In this document: piece by piece, positions 26,431-34,546 of the stretch
How the letters are laid out: every line of letters begins with the position of its first letter
Numbering within the stretch: position 1 is the stretch's first letter
Assembly (NCBI GenBank): GCA_002436405.1
Contig: DJLZ01000001.1
Coordinates: 124,713 to 188,712, forward strand
DNA from: Proteobacteria bacterium UBA6503
GTDB taxonomy: Bacteria > Pseudomonadota > Alphaproteobacteria > UBA1280 > UBA6503
Direction: 5' to 3'
DNA: 64,000 bases
The notes under the pieces: generated by a model
Databases searched by the model: none
What the model was told of the DNA's origin: nothing
The model's input: only the letters and a program-made list of their open reading frames with translations
Translations under genes and position numbers: made by a program

Positions 26431-27177
26431 GGTGTCTCGTCCCTTTTTTATCTTATTAAAGAATTAAGTTTCGCTTCTTGCCGCTTAATGTCTGCTTTTA
26501 GATGAAATTTGACCAATTTTGGACCAGCGCTAAGTTATTGATACTGGTATATATATGGTTATTTTTAAACAGTTTTTAAAGGCCAAAGCACAATATGTTG
26601 TGTGTTTCGATGTATTAAGAATAGCCCGATTTTTCAACCCCTGTCTATCAAGATTTCGGGTGTCAATTACGTCGGCATACTATATATGGTATGCCAACCT
26701 GTATACAAAAACCGTATTTCAATAACTTACGAGACGAATTTTTTTTAAAATTCCTACATGTGGTACGTCCTACCGCCCAAAAGTGACTGACAGAATTTAT
26801 GACACTTCAACGACTTTTTGTTTTTACCTGTCAGTAATTATTTTTCAGCGGGCAAGCCCTGTGCCAAAAGTCTCAATTAGAACAGTAAGTTTTGACGTAA
26901 CTACGGCACTTTACGGAAGCTGTGTGTTTTTGCGGTCACGGCAATTTCAAAACCCCTGTCACATATGCACAACATTTATGCAAACACCCTCAACCGACCA
27001 TTTTTCATAATGTCATACAAAGTCACTTGCATATCAAATTGTGTCAGGAAGAATCATGCTCATTTAAGCACTTAGCACCCAACTACTAGATTTAGGTGTA
27101 CCTCCCCCTTAAACGAGGGCTTAATAACAGAAAAATATGTCCAGTGAGAAGGCTGGCGAGGTTTTAAAAAGGTAGAG
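26431..27177. other. Long intergenic region upstream of nrdA
   Basis: About 750 AT-rich bases between nrdA and element copy 3. It holds an NrdR-like palindrome at 26674-26695 and a weaker similar motif (TACTGGTATATATATGGTTA) near 26543-26562. A 75-codon open frame at 26783-27010 has no convincing coding character. Confidence 0.5.
26674..26695. promoter_or_regulatory. NrdR-box-like inverted repeat
   Basis: GGCATAC-TATATATG-GTATGCC is a 22-base inverted repeat with a TATATAT core, similar in shape to NrdR boxes. It lies about 245 bases before nrdA, farther than usual, and its partner motif is about 130 bases away instead of the usual tight spacing. Confidence 0.4.
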
Positions 27178-27277
27178 TTGGGATGGGTAAATTGCTTTCT
27201 GTAGGCATGGATAAGAGACGTGTACAAAAAAGTACACGAGCGAAAGCCATAACTAAGAAAGTGGTTTAGCCGCCCAA
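27178..27277 (+). repeat. Intergenic hairpin element, copy 3
   Basis: TTGGG (27178-27182) pairs with CCCAA (27273-27277), CTTTCT with AGAAAG, and the apical stem is GTGTAC (27220-27225) with GTACAC (27232-27237). Compared with other copies the last apical pair has changed on both sides (T-A to C-G). Confidence 0.75.
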
Positions 27278-27287
27278 GAATGCCTTT

Positions 27288-27584
27288 TTAGATAGGCATT
27301 TGAGTTAGGGTCTGGTAAGCCTGCACCGCACGGTCACGCACGGTCACGAGGGTTTGCAGCTTAATTTCAGCGGCGCTGACGGCTTCTACCACTTTGTGCA
27401 TGGGCACATCTTCACCGTTGGCAACGGCGGTTGATAGAGCTTCAGCGGTGTTTTGGGCTTCCACTGTGCTGTTAAGCGATTGGGCTAGAACTTCACCGAA
27501 GGCTTTTTCAGGCGTAGGGGTTTTGTCCTTCGACTCAAGCGTCGGGACTTTAGGTAGTGTAAAACCAGCTTTAGTTACGTCCAT
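27288..27584 (-). CDS. fliE: Flagellar MS-ring/rod junction protein FliE
   Basis: Adapter between the MS ring and the rod. It has 98 residues, normal. The C-terminal AAEIKLQTLVTVRDRAVQAYQTLTQMPI matches the conserved FliE end, and FGEVLAQSLNSTVEAQNTAE is the helical middle. ATG 27584 follows AAGGAGGC at ideal spacing. It is last in flgB-flgC-fliE, the usual order. Confidence 0.95.
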   Translation of the reverse strand: MDVTKAGFTLPKVPTLESKDKTPTPEKAFGEVLAQSLNSTVEAQNTAEALSTAVANGEDVPMHKVVEAVSAAEIKLQTLVTVRDRAVQAYQTLTQMPI

Positions 27585-27644
27585 GGTTAGCCTCCTTAAA
27601 AGTGTTGAAGTTTAATTCTAGCCCTCTTTATTTTAAAAGTGCAA

Positions 27645-28055
27645 CTACTGCAAAATGCTGATGGTACGCTGCATCATGCGTTTTGTGCTGTCAATCGCCG
27701 ACAAGTTCGCCTCGTACGAACGGGCGGCTTCCCGCAGATCTGCTGACTCTAGCGTGATATCAACGTTAGGCATTTGAACAAAGCCACGCTCATCAGCAAA
27801 CTCGTGCGTTGGATCGTAGATTTGTTTAAGGGGTGTTGTATAGTCGTTACGGATTGCGCTTAGCTTAACCTTTGTCACGCCATCAGCACGGTTGTTGTCA
27901 GGCTGAAGGTACATAACCTGACGACGGTATGGGCCAGTGCCATCTGCATTGGTTACAGAGTCGGCGTTGGCGATGTTTTCTGAAATCATCTTCATACGCA
28001 TGCCTTGAACACGCATGCCTGAAGCTGATACTGACATTGATTTCATAAGATCCAT
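27645..28055 (-). CDS. flgC: Flagellar rod protein FlgC
   Basis: Proximal rod subunit of 136 residues. The N-terminal MSVSASGMRVQGMRMKMISENIANADS and C-terminal PNVDITLESADLREAARSYEAN motifs are characteristic. AGGGGAG precedes ATG 28055. It is the middle gene of flgB-flgC-fliE. Confidence 0.96.
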   Translation of the reverse strand: MDLMKSMSVSASGMRVQGMRMKMISENIANADSVTNADGTGPYRRQVMYLQPDNNRADGVTKVKLSAIRNDYTTPLKQIYDPTHEFADERGFVQMPNVDITLESADLREAARSYEANLSAIDSTKRMMQRTISILQ

Positions 28056-28080
28056 TTTCTAATTCTCCCCTATTAGACTA

Positions 28081-28464
28081 TTAGTTTGAACGTACAACCA
28101 GTTGCTGAAGCTGCTTTTGCCTAGTGTAAAGCTGCGTCACCATTTGGTAGTTCAATTGAATTTCGTTAAGTTTCAAGGCTTCTTCGTCTAGCTTTACTGA
28201 GTTGCCATCATGACGAATGTTGCTGTCGTCTTCGAATACACGACCGTTTGCACCAGATACAGCACCTTGGATGTGCTTTGAGTGGGTGGTTTTCATGCCT
28301 TGAAGGCTTGTAGGCTGTTTAGCTACAAGTTTTTCGAATGTGGTGTCTTTGGTTAGGTAACCAGGTGTGTTTGCGTTTGCAATGTTACTGTTTACCAAAC
28401 CTTGGCGGGCAATTAGGTGGTCCATACGGTTACTAATTGCACCCATTAAACTTACATCTGCCAT
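28081..28464 (-). CDS. flgB: Flagellar rod protein FlgB
   Basis: Proximal rod subunit of 127 residues. NSNIANANTPGYLTKDTTFEKL is the rod-protein signature, and the end KLNEIQLNYQMVTQLYTRQK is typical. GGGAAGGGAGAG precedes ATG 28464. It is first in the operon behind a sigma-54 promoter at 28512-28527. Confidence 0.96.
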   Translation of the reverse strand: MADVSLMGAISNRMDHLIARQGLVNSNIANANTPGYLTKDTTFEKLVAKQPTSLQGMKTTHSKHIQGAVSGANGRVFEDDSNIRHDGNSVKLDEEALKLNEIQLNYQMVTQLYTRQKQLQQLVVRSN

Positions 28465-28511
28465 GGTTTCTCTCCCTTCCCTGACAAATTAATCTCTCTC
28501 GCAGATATAAA

Positions 28512-28527
28512 TGCATCAACCGTGCCA
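28512..28527 (-). promoter_or_regulatory. Sigma-54 promoter of flgB-flgC-fliE
   Basis: On the minus strand TGGCACG-GTTG-ATGCA, identical to the flgF promoter except in the spacer. It is about 48 bases from the flgB ATG. Confidence 0.8.
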
Positions 28528-28691
28528 AAACGGGTTCTCTATATAATAAAGTCTGCTATTTGCTATTTTTCTTTTGACCAAAAGGGCTTTCGGCTGTAGA
28601 TTTAACGTTCTGTATACATTTATCTTTTCTAATTTTTCTCCACTTCTATTTTTCTATATCTACTCCTTTTCCTCAAACCAAGTAGAGTGAT

Positions 28692-30167
28692 ATGACCTAC
28701 ATCAAAACCTTTGTGGCCGCTTTGGCGCTGGTTGTTATGTCGGCATTCGTCGCCACCCCTGCCCGTGCAGAGGTCGACCCCGATATGCGTCCCGCCCTCG
28801 AAGAGGCCCTTAACTCGACCGTTCACATTCAGGCGCGCGGCGCCGTGGATAACGACGGAAACTACCGTAACTGGACCGGCACAGGCTATGTTGTGGCTGT
28901 GGAAGATGACCGTGTGGTTATCGCAACCAACTGCCACGTTGCCTGCAATGCCGTTTTCGTCTGGGTGACCAGCTATGATGGTTCTGTGCGCCGCGTGCGT
29001 GCCGATTTCATCACTGGCGACGACGACCAGGACATTGCCTTCATCAGCCTTGACCGTGACGAGTTCCGCTCGGCACGTGCCCTGCCGCTGCTTGCTGGTA
29101 ACCCCGAGCGTGGCGAAGCCACGATTGCTCTGGGTGGTCCGCTGGGTCTGCGTTTCACCGTGACCGAAGGCATCATGTCGTACCCGAACCGCAAGGATAC
29201 GGGTTACCCGACCCGTGATGGCGTGCACCAGACCGACGCTGCTGTGAACCCCGGTAACTCCGGTGGTCCGCTGGTGGTCGAACGGAATGGCCGCTATGTG
29301 GTTGCCGGCATGAACACGTTCATCGTGACCCGTACGGGTCTGAATATCGGCCTGGGCTTTGCTGTCCCGTCGACCGACATTCAGCGTGCGCTGAACAGCG
29401 TTCTGGCAGACGAAACCCCCGTACGCAACACCGTTGGTGTAAGCGTGACGGAAGTCGAGAATGCCGAACTTTTGGGCGTGACGCGCTTTTACCTGCGTCA
29501 GAATGTCAGCGGTGCGTACATCGCTGCGATTGACCCCGAGGGTGTGGCTGCGGCCGCTGGCCTGCAGGGTGGCGACATCATCGTCGAAGTGGGCACCACG
29601 CTCATCCGTTCGCCGGATGATGTGGTTACCGCTGTGCAGACGGCCCATCAGGATCGTCCGCTTCGGATTCGCTATATCCGCGACAATGGCCAGAAGCAGG
29701 TTTACGTTGTGCCGAGCAATGCTTGGGGCAGCGAACTGCGTGACGGCGTGGTTGCCTCGCTGACCGAAGCTGCTGACAACAACGCGGCGCCGACCAGCCC
29801 TGTTCAGTCCCTTCTGGGCATGAACCTGGCAAACCCGGCTTCGCCTGCGTATCTGCAGCAGTTTGCCCCGATGCTGACCTTCACCGGTTATCAGATGATC
29901 AACAGCCCTGTGGTTGTTGGCCTGACGAACGGCGGTAAGGCACACGAGGCTGGCGCTACGGTTGGCCAGTTTGTTGTGGGCGTGCAGTTCCCTGGGATGC
30001 GGGCAATGCCTGTGCGTTCCGAGGAAGAACTTGCGGCGGTTATTGCCACCGCGCGTGAAGCCAACCCGAACCTGAACATCATGGCGCTGCATACGCGCAA
30101 GCTTGTTCAGACTTCGGAAACGACCGTTCAGGTTGTTTCGGCTGTGCTGTACATCACCCTCGACTAA
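28692..30167 (+). CDS. Secreted HtrA-like serine protease with PDZ domains
   Basis: 491-residue trypsin-like protease of DegP/HtrA layout. A signal peptide ends at about residue 26 (TPARA). The triad is H82 (ATNCHVAC), D114 (DDQDIAF) and S190 (NPGNSGGPL); a PDZ domain lies at about 268-345 and a second, weaker one near 400-465. Periplasmic protein quality control is the family role. Composition is GC-rich (CTG, GAC, ACC, CGT codons) and unlike the flagellar neighbours, but like the protease at 18513. A long pyrimidine-rich leader precedes ATG 28692 and no strong ribosome site is seen. It stands alone with its own terminator. Confidence 0.9.
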   Translation: MTYIKTFVAALALVVMSAFVATPARAEVDPDMRPALEEALNSTVHIQARGAVDNDGNYRNWTGTGYVVAVEDDRVVIATNCHVACNAVFVWVTSYDGSVRRVRADFITGDDDQDIAFISLDRDEFRSARALPLLAGNPERGEATIALGGPLGLRFTVTEGIMSYPNRKDTGYPTRDGVHQTDAAVNPGNSGGPLVVERNGRYVVAGMNTFIVTRTGLNIGLGFAVPSTDIQRALNSVLADETPVRNTVGVSVTEVENAELLGVTRFYLRQNVSGAYIAAIDPEGVAAAAGLQGGDIIVEVGTTLIRSPDDVVTAVQTAHQDRPLRIRYIRDNGQKQVYVVPSNAWGSELRDGVVASLTEAADNNAAPTSPVQSLLGMNLANPASPAYLQQFAPMLTFTGYQMINSPVVVGLTNGGKAHEAGATVGQFVVGVQFPGMRAMPVRSEEELAAVIATAREANPNLNIMALHTRKLVQTSETTVQVVSAVLYITLD

Positions 30168-30181
30168 CACCATAACGATTG

Positions 30182-30215
30182 AACCCCCTGCCATTGCGGC
30201 AGGGGGTTCTTTTTG
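30182..30215. terminator. Terminator after HtrA-like gene
   Basis: AACCCCCTGCC and GGCAGGGGGTT form an eleven-base-pair stem, followed by CTTTTT. Confidence 0.88.
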
Positions 30216-30235
30216 TGCTTAATCAGAACTAAACC

Positions 30236-31207
30236 TTAAGCTTGTCGTGTGTAGGCTTTCACGGGGTAACCCTCTCGCATATGCGCTTTAACATGCTCCG
30301 TTCCGCCCGCGTTCGAGGAATTTTGAGCATATTGGACACCTCCTTCGGCAGCCCCTTCCCTGTCTTGTGGCGCCAGCTTAATCTCTGAGCCCACACCGAG
30401 AGCATCTTTATTTTTAATTCGTGAATTTTGCCCAAACCGAGCATCAATGTTTGAAATGTCCTGCTGCATTTCTTGCGGCAAACTATTGTGATAACCCTTA
30501 GCCTGCTGTTTCCATTTCTCTCGCTGAGAGGGCGTGGCCTTCGCCAAAGCTTCTTCAACTGTACCAACATTACGGTTATCAATGCCGTCTTCACCTGTTT
30601 TATTGCTGAAATACATAATTTCAGTCAAAAAAGCCCCATAGTTTTGCTTACGAAGGTGCTCCGATGAACGCTCGCCAAAAACCAAACTTTTGCCGCCACG
30701 GTAAGAATTGTCTGCCACCACGCTTAAAATTGGGGATGGCAAATCTTGTAAGGCAACCTGAGCATCATCTGCATAACTTTCAAGATTGCGCATTTGCTCT
30801 TTAAACATGTTTTCAAATTGCGTTTCGGCCTGAGGCTTAGTAATGCTGAATTTTAGGTTCTCAAGCCTTCCATCAACTTCATCGATTAAATTTTGCCCTT
30901 CTTTAAGGTCAGGGTTGATAGCCTTTTGTAGCATTATATATTCACTATCTAATAGCCTACGATTGCTACCAGACATGGCGACACGCTGATTGATTTCTTT
31001 TTTGCTGTATAGCACAACTGTATTATTTTCTACATAGCCCAGTGCTATGCCAACACCCATTGTTGGCACACCACTAGTATCAGAGTAAATAGATGTTCTT
31101 AACCCTTCACCTTTGCGAATTTTATTTTGAATAGCATCTCTCTGAGGAGGGGCTAATTTAGTCGCGAAAAAACCAGAATTTTTAACCTTTGAGTCTGAAT
31201 TTGGCAT
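30236..31207 (-). CDS. GH24 (T4-type) lysozyme-like protein
   Basis: 323 residues. The first 60 residues carry the T4-lysozyme catalytic pattern: E34 in KGEGLRTSIY, D43 in YSDTSG and T49 before MGVGIALG. A helical middle (VVADNSYRGGKSLVFGE) resembles the GH24 C-terminal lobe. The last 80 residues are low complexity and unassigned. There is no signal peptide, so export would need a holin or a secretion system. AT-rich composition and lack of phage genes nearby leave the origin open. It lies 45 bases after the secreted-protein gene at 31253 on the same strand, so the two may be co-transcribed. Confidence 0.78.
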   Translation of the reverse strand: MPNSDSKVKNSGFFATKLAPPQRDAIQNKIRKGEGLRTSIYSDTSGVPTMGVGIALGYVENNTVVLYSKKEINQRVAMSGSNRRLLDSEYIMLQKAINPDLKEGQNLIDEVDGRLENLKFSITKPQAETQFENMFKEQMRNLESYADDAQVALQDLPSPILSVVADNSYRGGKSLVFGERSSEHLRKQNYGAFLTEIMYFSNKTGEDGIDNRNVGTVEEALAKATPSQREKWKQQAKGYHNSLPQEMQQDISNIDARFGQNSRIKNKDALGVGSEIKLAPQDREGAAEGGVQYAQNSSNAGGTEHVKAHMREGYPVKAYTRQA

Positions 31208-31252
31208 ATGAGTACCTTTCTGTATTTAATGAAGGCACTATACCTGAACACC

Positions 31253-31927
31253 TTATGGGGCTTGCAAGTCAGGTGGGAAGTTTTTTTCTATATCAGCACC
31301 ATGAACATCAGCATTAGAGAGAGGTACTCCCTTTGAGAGGCTATTACCCTCCTTATACGGTGGATTATATTTGATGCCGAAATACAAGTCCTTACCTGCT
31401 AAATCCAAGTTTATATTTACATCTGCCTGATAGGCATGTTCTTTATATGCTTCAGGCCTAGGGTAAATCGTAATCCCATAAATACTATCGCCCAAAAAGG
31501 CTTTGCTTTTTGTACAACCACCGTTGAATCGGAGGTTATCAATAACTTGCTCGCCATCAACCCAGGCATTTATACGCAATATACTTTGCTTATCCCATGC
31601 ACACGGGCGGCCATGCTTTTCTTCGGTATAGCTGAGAGCATCCATTTTAACGAGAACCTGCTGCCCATGAATAACACACTGATGCTGATACATATCAGGG
31701 CGGCCTTGCTGCCATAAGGGGTTATGGTAGCCCTTTTGCTCCATATCAGCAGGTTCTGCAAAATAAGAAACTTGGCCTTTGCCACCAGTAGAGTAACGCT
31801 TAATTTCCATCACCCCCACTTCGGGCAGGCAGTTTACACGATAAACGTCTTTATCAGCCGCCTGAGCTTGCGGCGTTGAAATAACAGTAAAAATACCGAG
31901 AAAAAGTGGCGCTAAAAACTTATACAT
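31253..31927 (-). CDS. Secreted protein of unknown function
   Basis: 224 residues with a clear signal peptide (MYKFLAPLFLGIFTVISTPQAQA, cleaved before ADKD). The mature part contains four cysteines (in VNCLPEV, HQCVIHG, PCAWDK and GGCTKS), compatible with two disulfides in the periplasm. I do not recognise a family. The frame opens at TTG 31933, but ATG 31927, preceded by AAAGGTAG, is the better start. It is upstream of the lysozyme-like gene. Confidence 0.75.
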   Translation of the reverse strand: MYKFLAPLFLGIFTVISTPQAQAADKDVYRVNCLPEVGVMEIKRYSTGGKGQVSYFAEPADMEQKGYHNPLWQQGRPDMYQHQCVIHGQQVLVKMDALSYTEEKHGRPCAWDKQSILRINAWVDGEQVIDNLRFNGGCTKSKAFLGDSIYGITIYPRPEAYKEHAYQADVNINLDLAGKDLYFGIKYNPPYKEGNSLSKGVPLSNADVHGADIEKNFPPDLQAP

Positions 31928-31984
31928 AAACAATCTACCTTTAGTTGCCTGCCATTATACACAAAGCCGCAAGTATAACCGCCA

Positions 31985-32012
31985 CAAAAAACGCCCCCTT
32001 GCGGAGGCGTTT
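31985..32012 (-). terminator. Terminator of aconitase gene
   Basis: On the minus strand AAACGCCTCC-GCAA-GGGGGCGTTT with a T-run, starting 18 bases after the stop codon. Confidence 0.85.
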
Positions 32013-32029
32013 CTTACTTTAGTCAAAGA

Positions 32030-34300
32030 CTACTGGTGTTTGCGCAGCGTGTTTAGGGCTGAACCATCTTTGAACCACTCAATTTGGTCGTCGTTCAATG
32101 AATGCTTCAGGTCAATTTCAACGGTGCTGCCGTCTTTGTGCTTAATCACACCCTTCACGTGTTGGCCTGGCACTAGATCTTCTAGGCCAACAAGGCTGAT
32201 ACGATCGTCTTCTTCAATCAGGTCGTAGTCGCCTTTGTTAACGAAGGTCAGTGCAAGCACACCTTGCTTTTTAAGGTTAGACTCGTGAATACGGGCAAAG
32301 CTACGTGTAATCACAGCGCGGGCACCAAGGAAGCGTGGGCACATTGCAGCGTGCTCACGGCTTGAGCCTTCACCGTAGTTTTCGTCACCTACAGCAACCC
32401 AGCCTAGGCCGTTTGCTTTATAGTTTTTCGCAACTTCGTTGTATTGCTTTGTTTCACCGTCAAGTTGGTCTTTACCGCGGCCTGGCTCACCAGTGAACGC
32501 GTTAATCGCACCTGAGAACATGTTGTCTGAGATGTTTTCTAGGTGACCACGGAACTTCAACCATGGGCCAGCTGGTGAAATATGGTCAGTTGTGCACTTA
32601 CCTTTAGCTTTCATCAGTACTGGTAGGTCGATAAGGTCTTTACCGCTCCATGCATCAAACGGTGAAAGTAGCTGCAGACGGTTTGAATCGTCAGCAACTT
32701 TAACTTCAATACGACCACCATCAGCATGCGGCGCTTGGAAGCCAGCCACATCATCAATAAAGCCTTTAGCTGGTACTTCAGCTACTGACTTAGGTGAATC
32801 AAACACAAATGTGCCGTTATCAGTTTCGATTGGTGTTGTGAACGGGTTGAGGTCCAAACGGCCGTGGAAGGCGTAGGCCAAAACAGTTTCAGGGCTACCA
32901 ATGAATGAGCATGTTTGTGGGTTACCGTCGTTACGTTTAGGGAAGTTACGGTTGAACGAGTTAATAATGCTGTTCATCTCGCCTTCTTTAATGTCGTGGC
33001 GTTTCCACTGGCCAATGCAAGGGCCACAGGCGTTTGCCAAAACAGTTGCGCCTAGTTTTTCTAGCTTATCAAGAATACCATCACGCTGGATTGTTGCGCG
33101 TACTTGCTCAGAACCCGGGGTAATCAGCAATGGCATTTTAAGCTTAGCGCCAGCAGCAATGGCTTGGTCAGCCATTTCAGCGATGCGGCCCATGTCTTCG
33201 TATGAAGAGTTGGTGCAGCTACCGATAAGGGCACTTGTTAGGTTTGTAGGCCAACCGCCTTCTTTCATGTGCTCTTCCATTTTGCTTACTGGGGCAGCAA
33301 GGTCAGGCGTGTGTGGGCCAACCACGTGTGGCTCAAGTGTTGAAAGGTCAATGGTAATAACCTTTTCGTAGTACTTGTCTGGGTTTGCCAAAACTTCAGC
33401 GTCAGCGGCAAGAAGCTCGCTGTTTTCGTGGATGAATTCAAGAATGTCATCACGGTCGGTTGATTTCAGGTAAGTGTCCATACGGTCATCGTATGGGAAG
33501 ATTGACGTTGTCGCGCCAAGCTCAGCACCCATGTTACAGATGGTGCCTTTACCAGTTGTTGAAATTGATTTACAGCCTTCGCCGAAGTATTCGATAACAC
33601 GGTTTGTGCCACCCGCTACGGTTAGGATGTCTAGAAGTTTAAGGATAACGTCTTTTGGAGCAGCCCAGCCTTTAAGCTCGCCTTTTAGGTGCACACCAAC
33701 GATTGTTGGGTGTAGCACATCCCATGGCATATCAACCATAACGTCAACAGCGTCAGCGCCACCAACACCTGAAGCGAAGCTGCCTAGGCCGCCTGCGTTT
33801 GGTGTGTGCGAGTCTGTACCAATCATCATCATGCCAGGGAACGCGTATTGCTCTAGCACAACTTGGTGAATAATACCTGAGCCTGGCTTCCAGAAGCCAA
33901 AGCCGTATTTTTCAGCTGATGATGATAGAAAGTCGTAAACTTCTTTGTTTTCGTCGTTCGCTTGCGCCAAGTCTTGGCTTGCGCCAACTTCGGCACGAAT
34001 CAGGTGGTCACAGTGCACAGTTACTGGCACGGCAGCTTCTGAGCGCTTAGCAAGCATGAACTGCAAAATAGCCATTTGCGCTGTGGCGTCTTGAAGGGCT
34101 ACGCGGTCAGGGCGTACTGAAATGTAGCTTTTACCAGCTTCAAGTTCAGCGTTTTTAGGATCGTCAAGGTGACCGTAGATGACTTTTTCAGCCAGTGTTA
34201 GCGGACGGTTTAGGCGACCACGCACGATTTCGAGGCGTTCGTGCATTTTTTTGTAAGCATTTTTTACGAATGTAGGGGTGCTGGCGATTTTGTCAGTCAT
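32030..34300 (-). CDS. Aconitate hydratase, mitochondrial type
   Basis: TCA-cycle enzyme converting citrate to isocitrate via aconitate with a 4Fe-4S cluster. It has 756 residues. Cluster cysteines are in LIGSCTNSSYED and ANACGPCIGQW; SSREHAAMCPRFLG and KKQGVLALTF belong to the swivel domain. Length and sequence pattern (VTVHCDHLIRAE, IGTDSHTPNAGGLG) resemble mitochondrial ACO2 rather than the roughly 890-residue AcnA common in alphaproteobacteria. The start ATG 34300 is preceded by GGGAG embedded in a 12-base palindrome. Confidence 0.93.
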   Translation of the reverse strand: MTDKIASTPTFVKNAYKKMHERLEIVRGRLNRPLTLAEKVIYGHLDDPKNAELEAGKSYISVRPDRVALQDATAQMAILQFMLAKRSEAAVPVTVHCDHLIRAEVGASQDLAQANDENKEVYDFLSSSAEKYGFGFWKPGSGIIHQVVLEQYAFPGMMMIGTDSHTPNAGGLGSFASGVGGADAVDVMVDMPWDVLHPTIVGVHLKGELKGWAAPKDVILKLLDILTVAGGTNRVIEYFGEGCKSISTTGKGTICNMGAELGATTSIFPYDDRMDTYLKSTDRDDILEFIHENSELLAADAEVLANPDKYYEKVITIDLSTLEPHVVGPHTPDLAAPVSKMEEHMKEGGWPTNLTSALIGSCTNSSYEDMGRIAEMADQAIAAGAKLKMPLLITPGSEQVRATIQRDGILDKLEKLGATVLANACGPCIGQWKRHDIKEGEMNSIINSFNRNFPKRNDGNPQTCSFIGSPETVLAYAFHGRLDLNPFTTPIETDNGTFVFDSPKSVAEVPAKGFIDDVAGFQAPHADGGRIEVKVADDSNRLQLLSPFDAWSGKDLIDLPVLMKAKGKCTTDHISPAGPWLKFRGHLENISDNMFSGAINAFTGEPGRGKDQLDGETKQYNEVAKNYKANGLGWVAVGDENYGEGSSREHAAMCPRFLGARAVITRSFARIHESNLKKQGVLALTFVNKGDYDLIEEDDRISLVGLEDLVPGQHVKGVIKHKDGSTVEIDLKHSLNDDQIEWFKDGSALNTLRKHQ

Positions 34301-34301
34301 G

Positions 34302-34313
34302 AGGGAGCTCCCT
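34302..34313 (-). promoter_or_regulatory. Palindrome over the aconitase ribosome-binding site
   Basis: AGGGAGCTCCCT is a perfect 12-base palindrome that contains the ribosome site of the aconitase gene, one base from the ATG. A perfect palindrome has no loop of its own, so it could pair between molecules or with only a few central bases open; an effect on translation is speculative. Confidence 0.3.
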
Positions 34314-34546
34314 GAAAAGTTAATTAATTTTTATGCATGACAGTCTTCGTGTCATTTCAGGGCGCATTTTAGCCCAAGCAACTATAGAGGTCAATTATAA
34401 GCGGTGGGTGGCGGTTTATTCGCCGTTTTTTTAGTCGTAATTCGTAAATATGCACCGCTTGCCTATGTGCGTATTGGCAGAGGTTTTGCTCTTGTGCTAA
34501 CCTCTTGCTCATACTACTGCCTTTAATAAAAATAAAAGGATTCACC

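Noticed and set aside
26655..26780. Possible sixth hairpin element ending CGCCCAAAAGTGACTGAC
   Set aside because: The right end resembles copy 2, but the left end and apical stem are not placed symmetrically, so the match is probably accidental or a remnant.
26783..27010. 75-codon frame upstream of nrdA
   Set aside because: No ribosome site, no domain, and composition like the surrounding AT-rich spacer.
28629..30194. 521-codon open frame antisense to the HtrA-like gene
   Set aside because: It lies fully opposite a gene with an intact catalytic triad and PDZ domains; its composition (His/Arg-rich) is what a GC-rich gene gives on the other strand.
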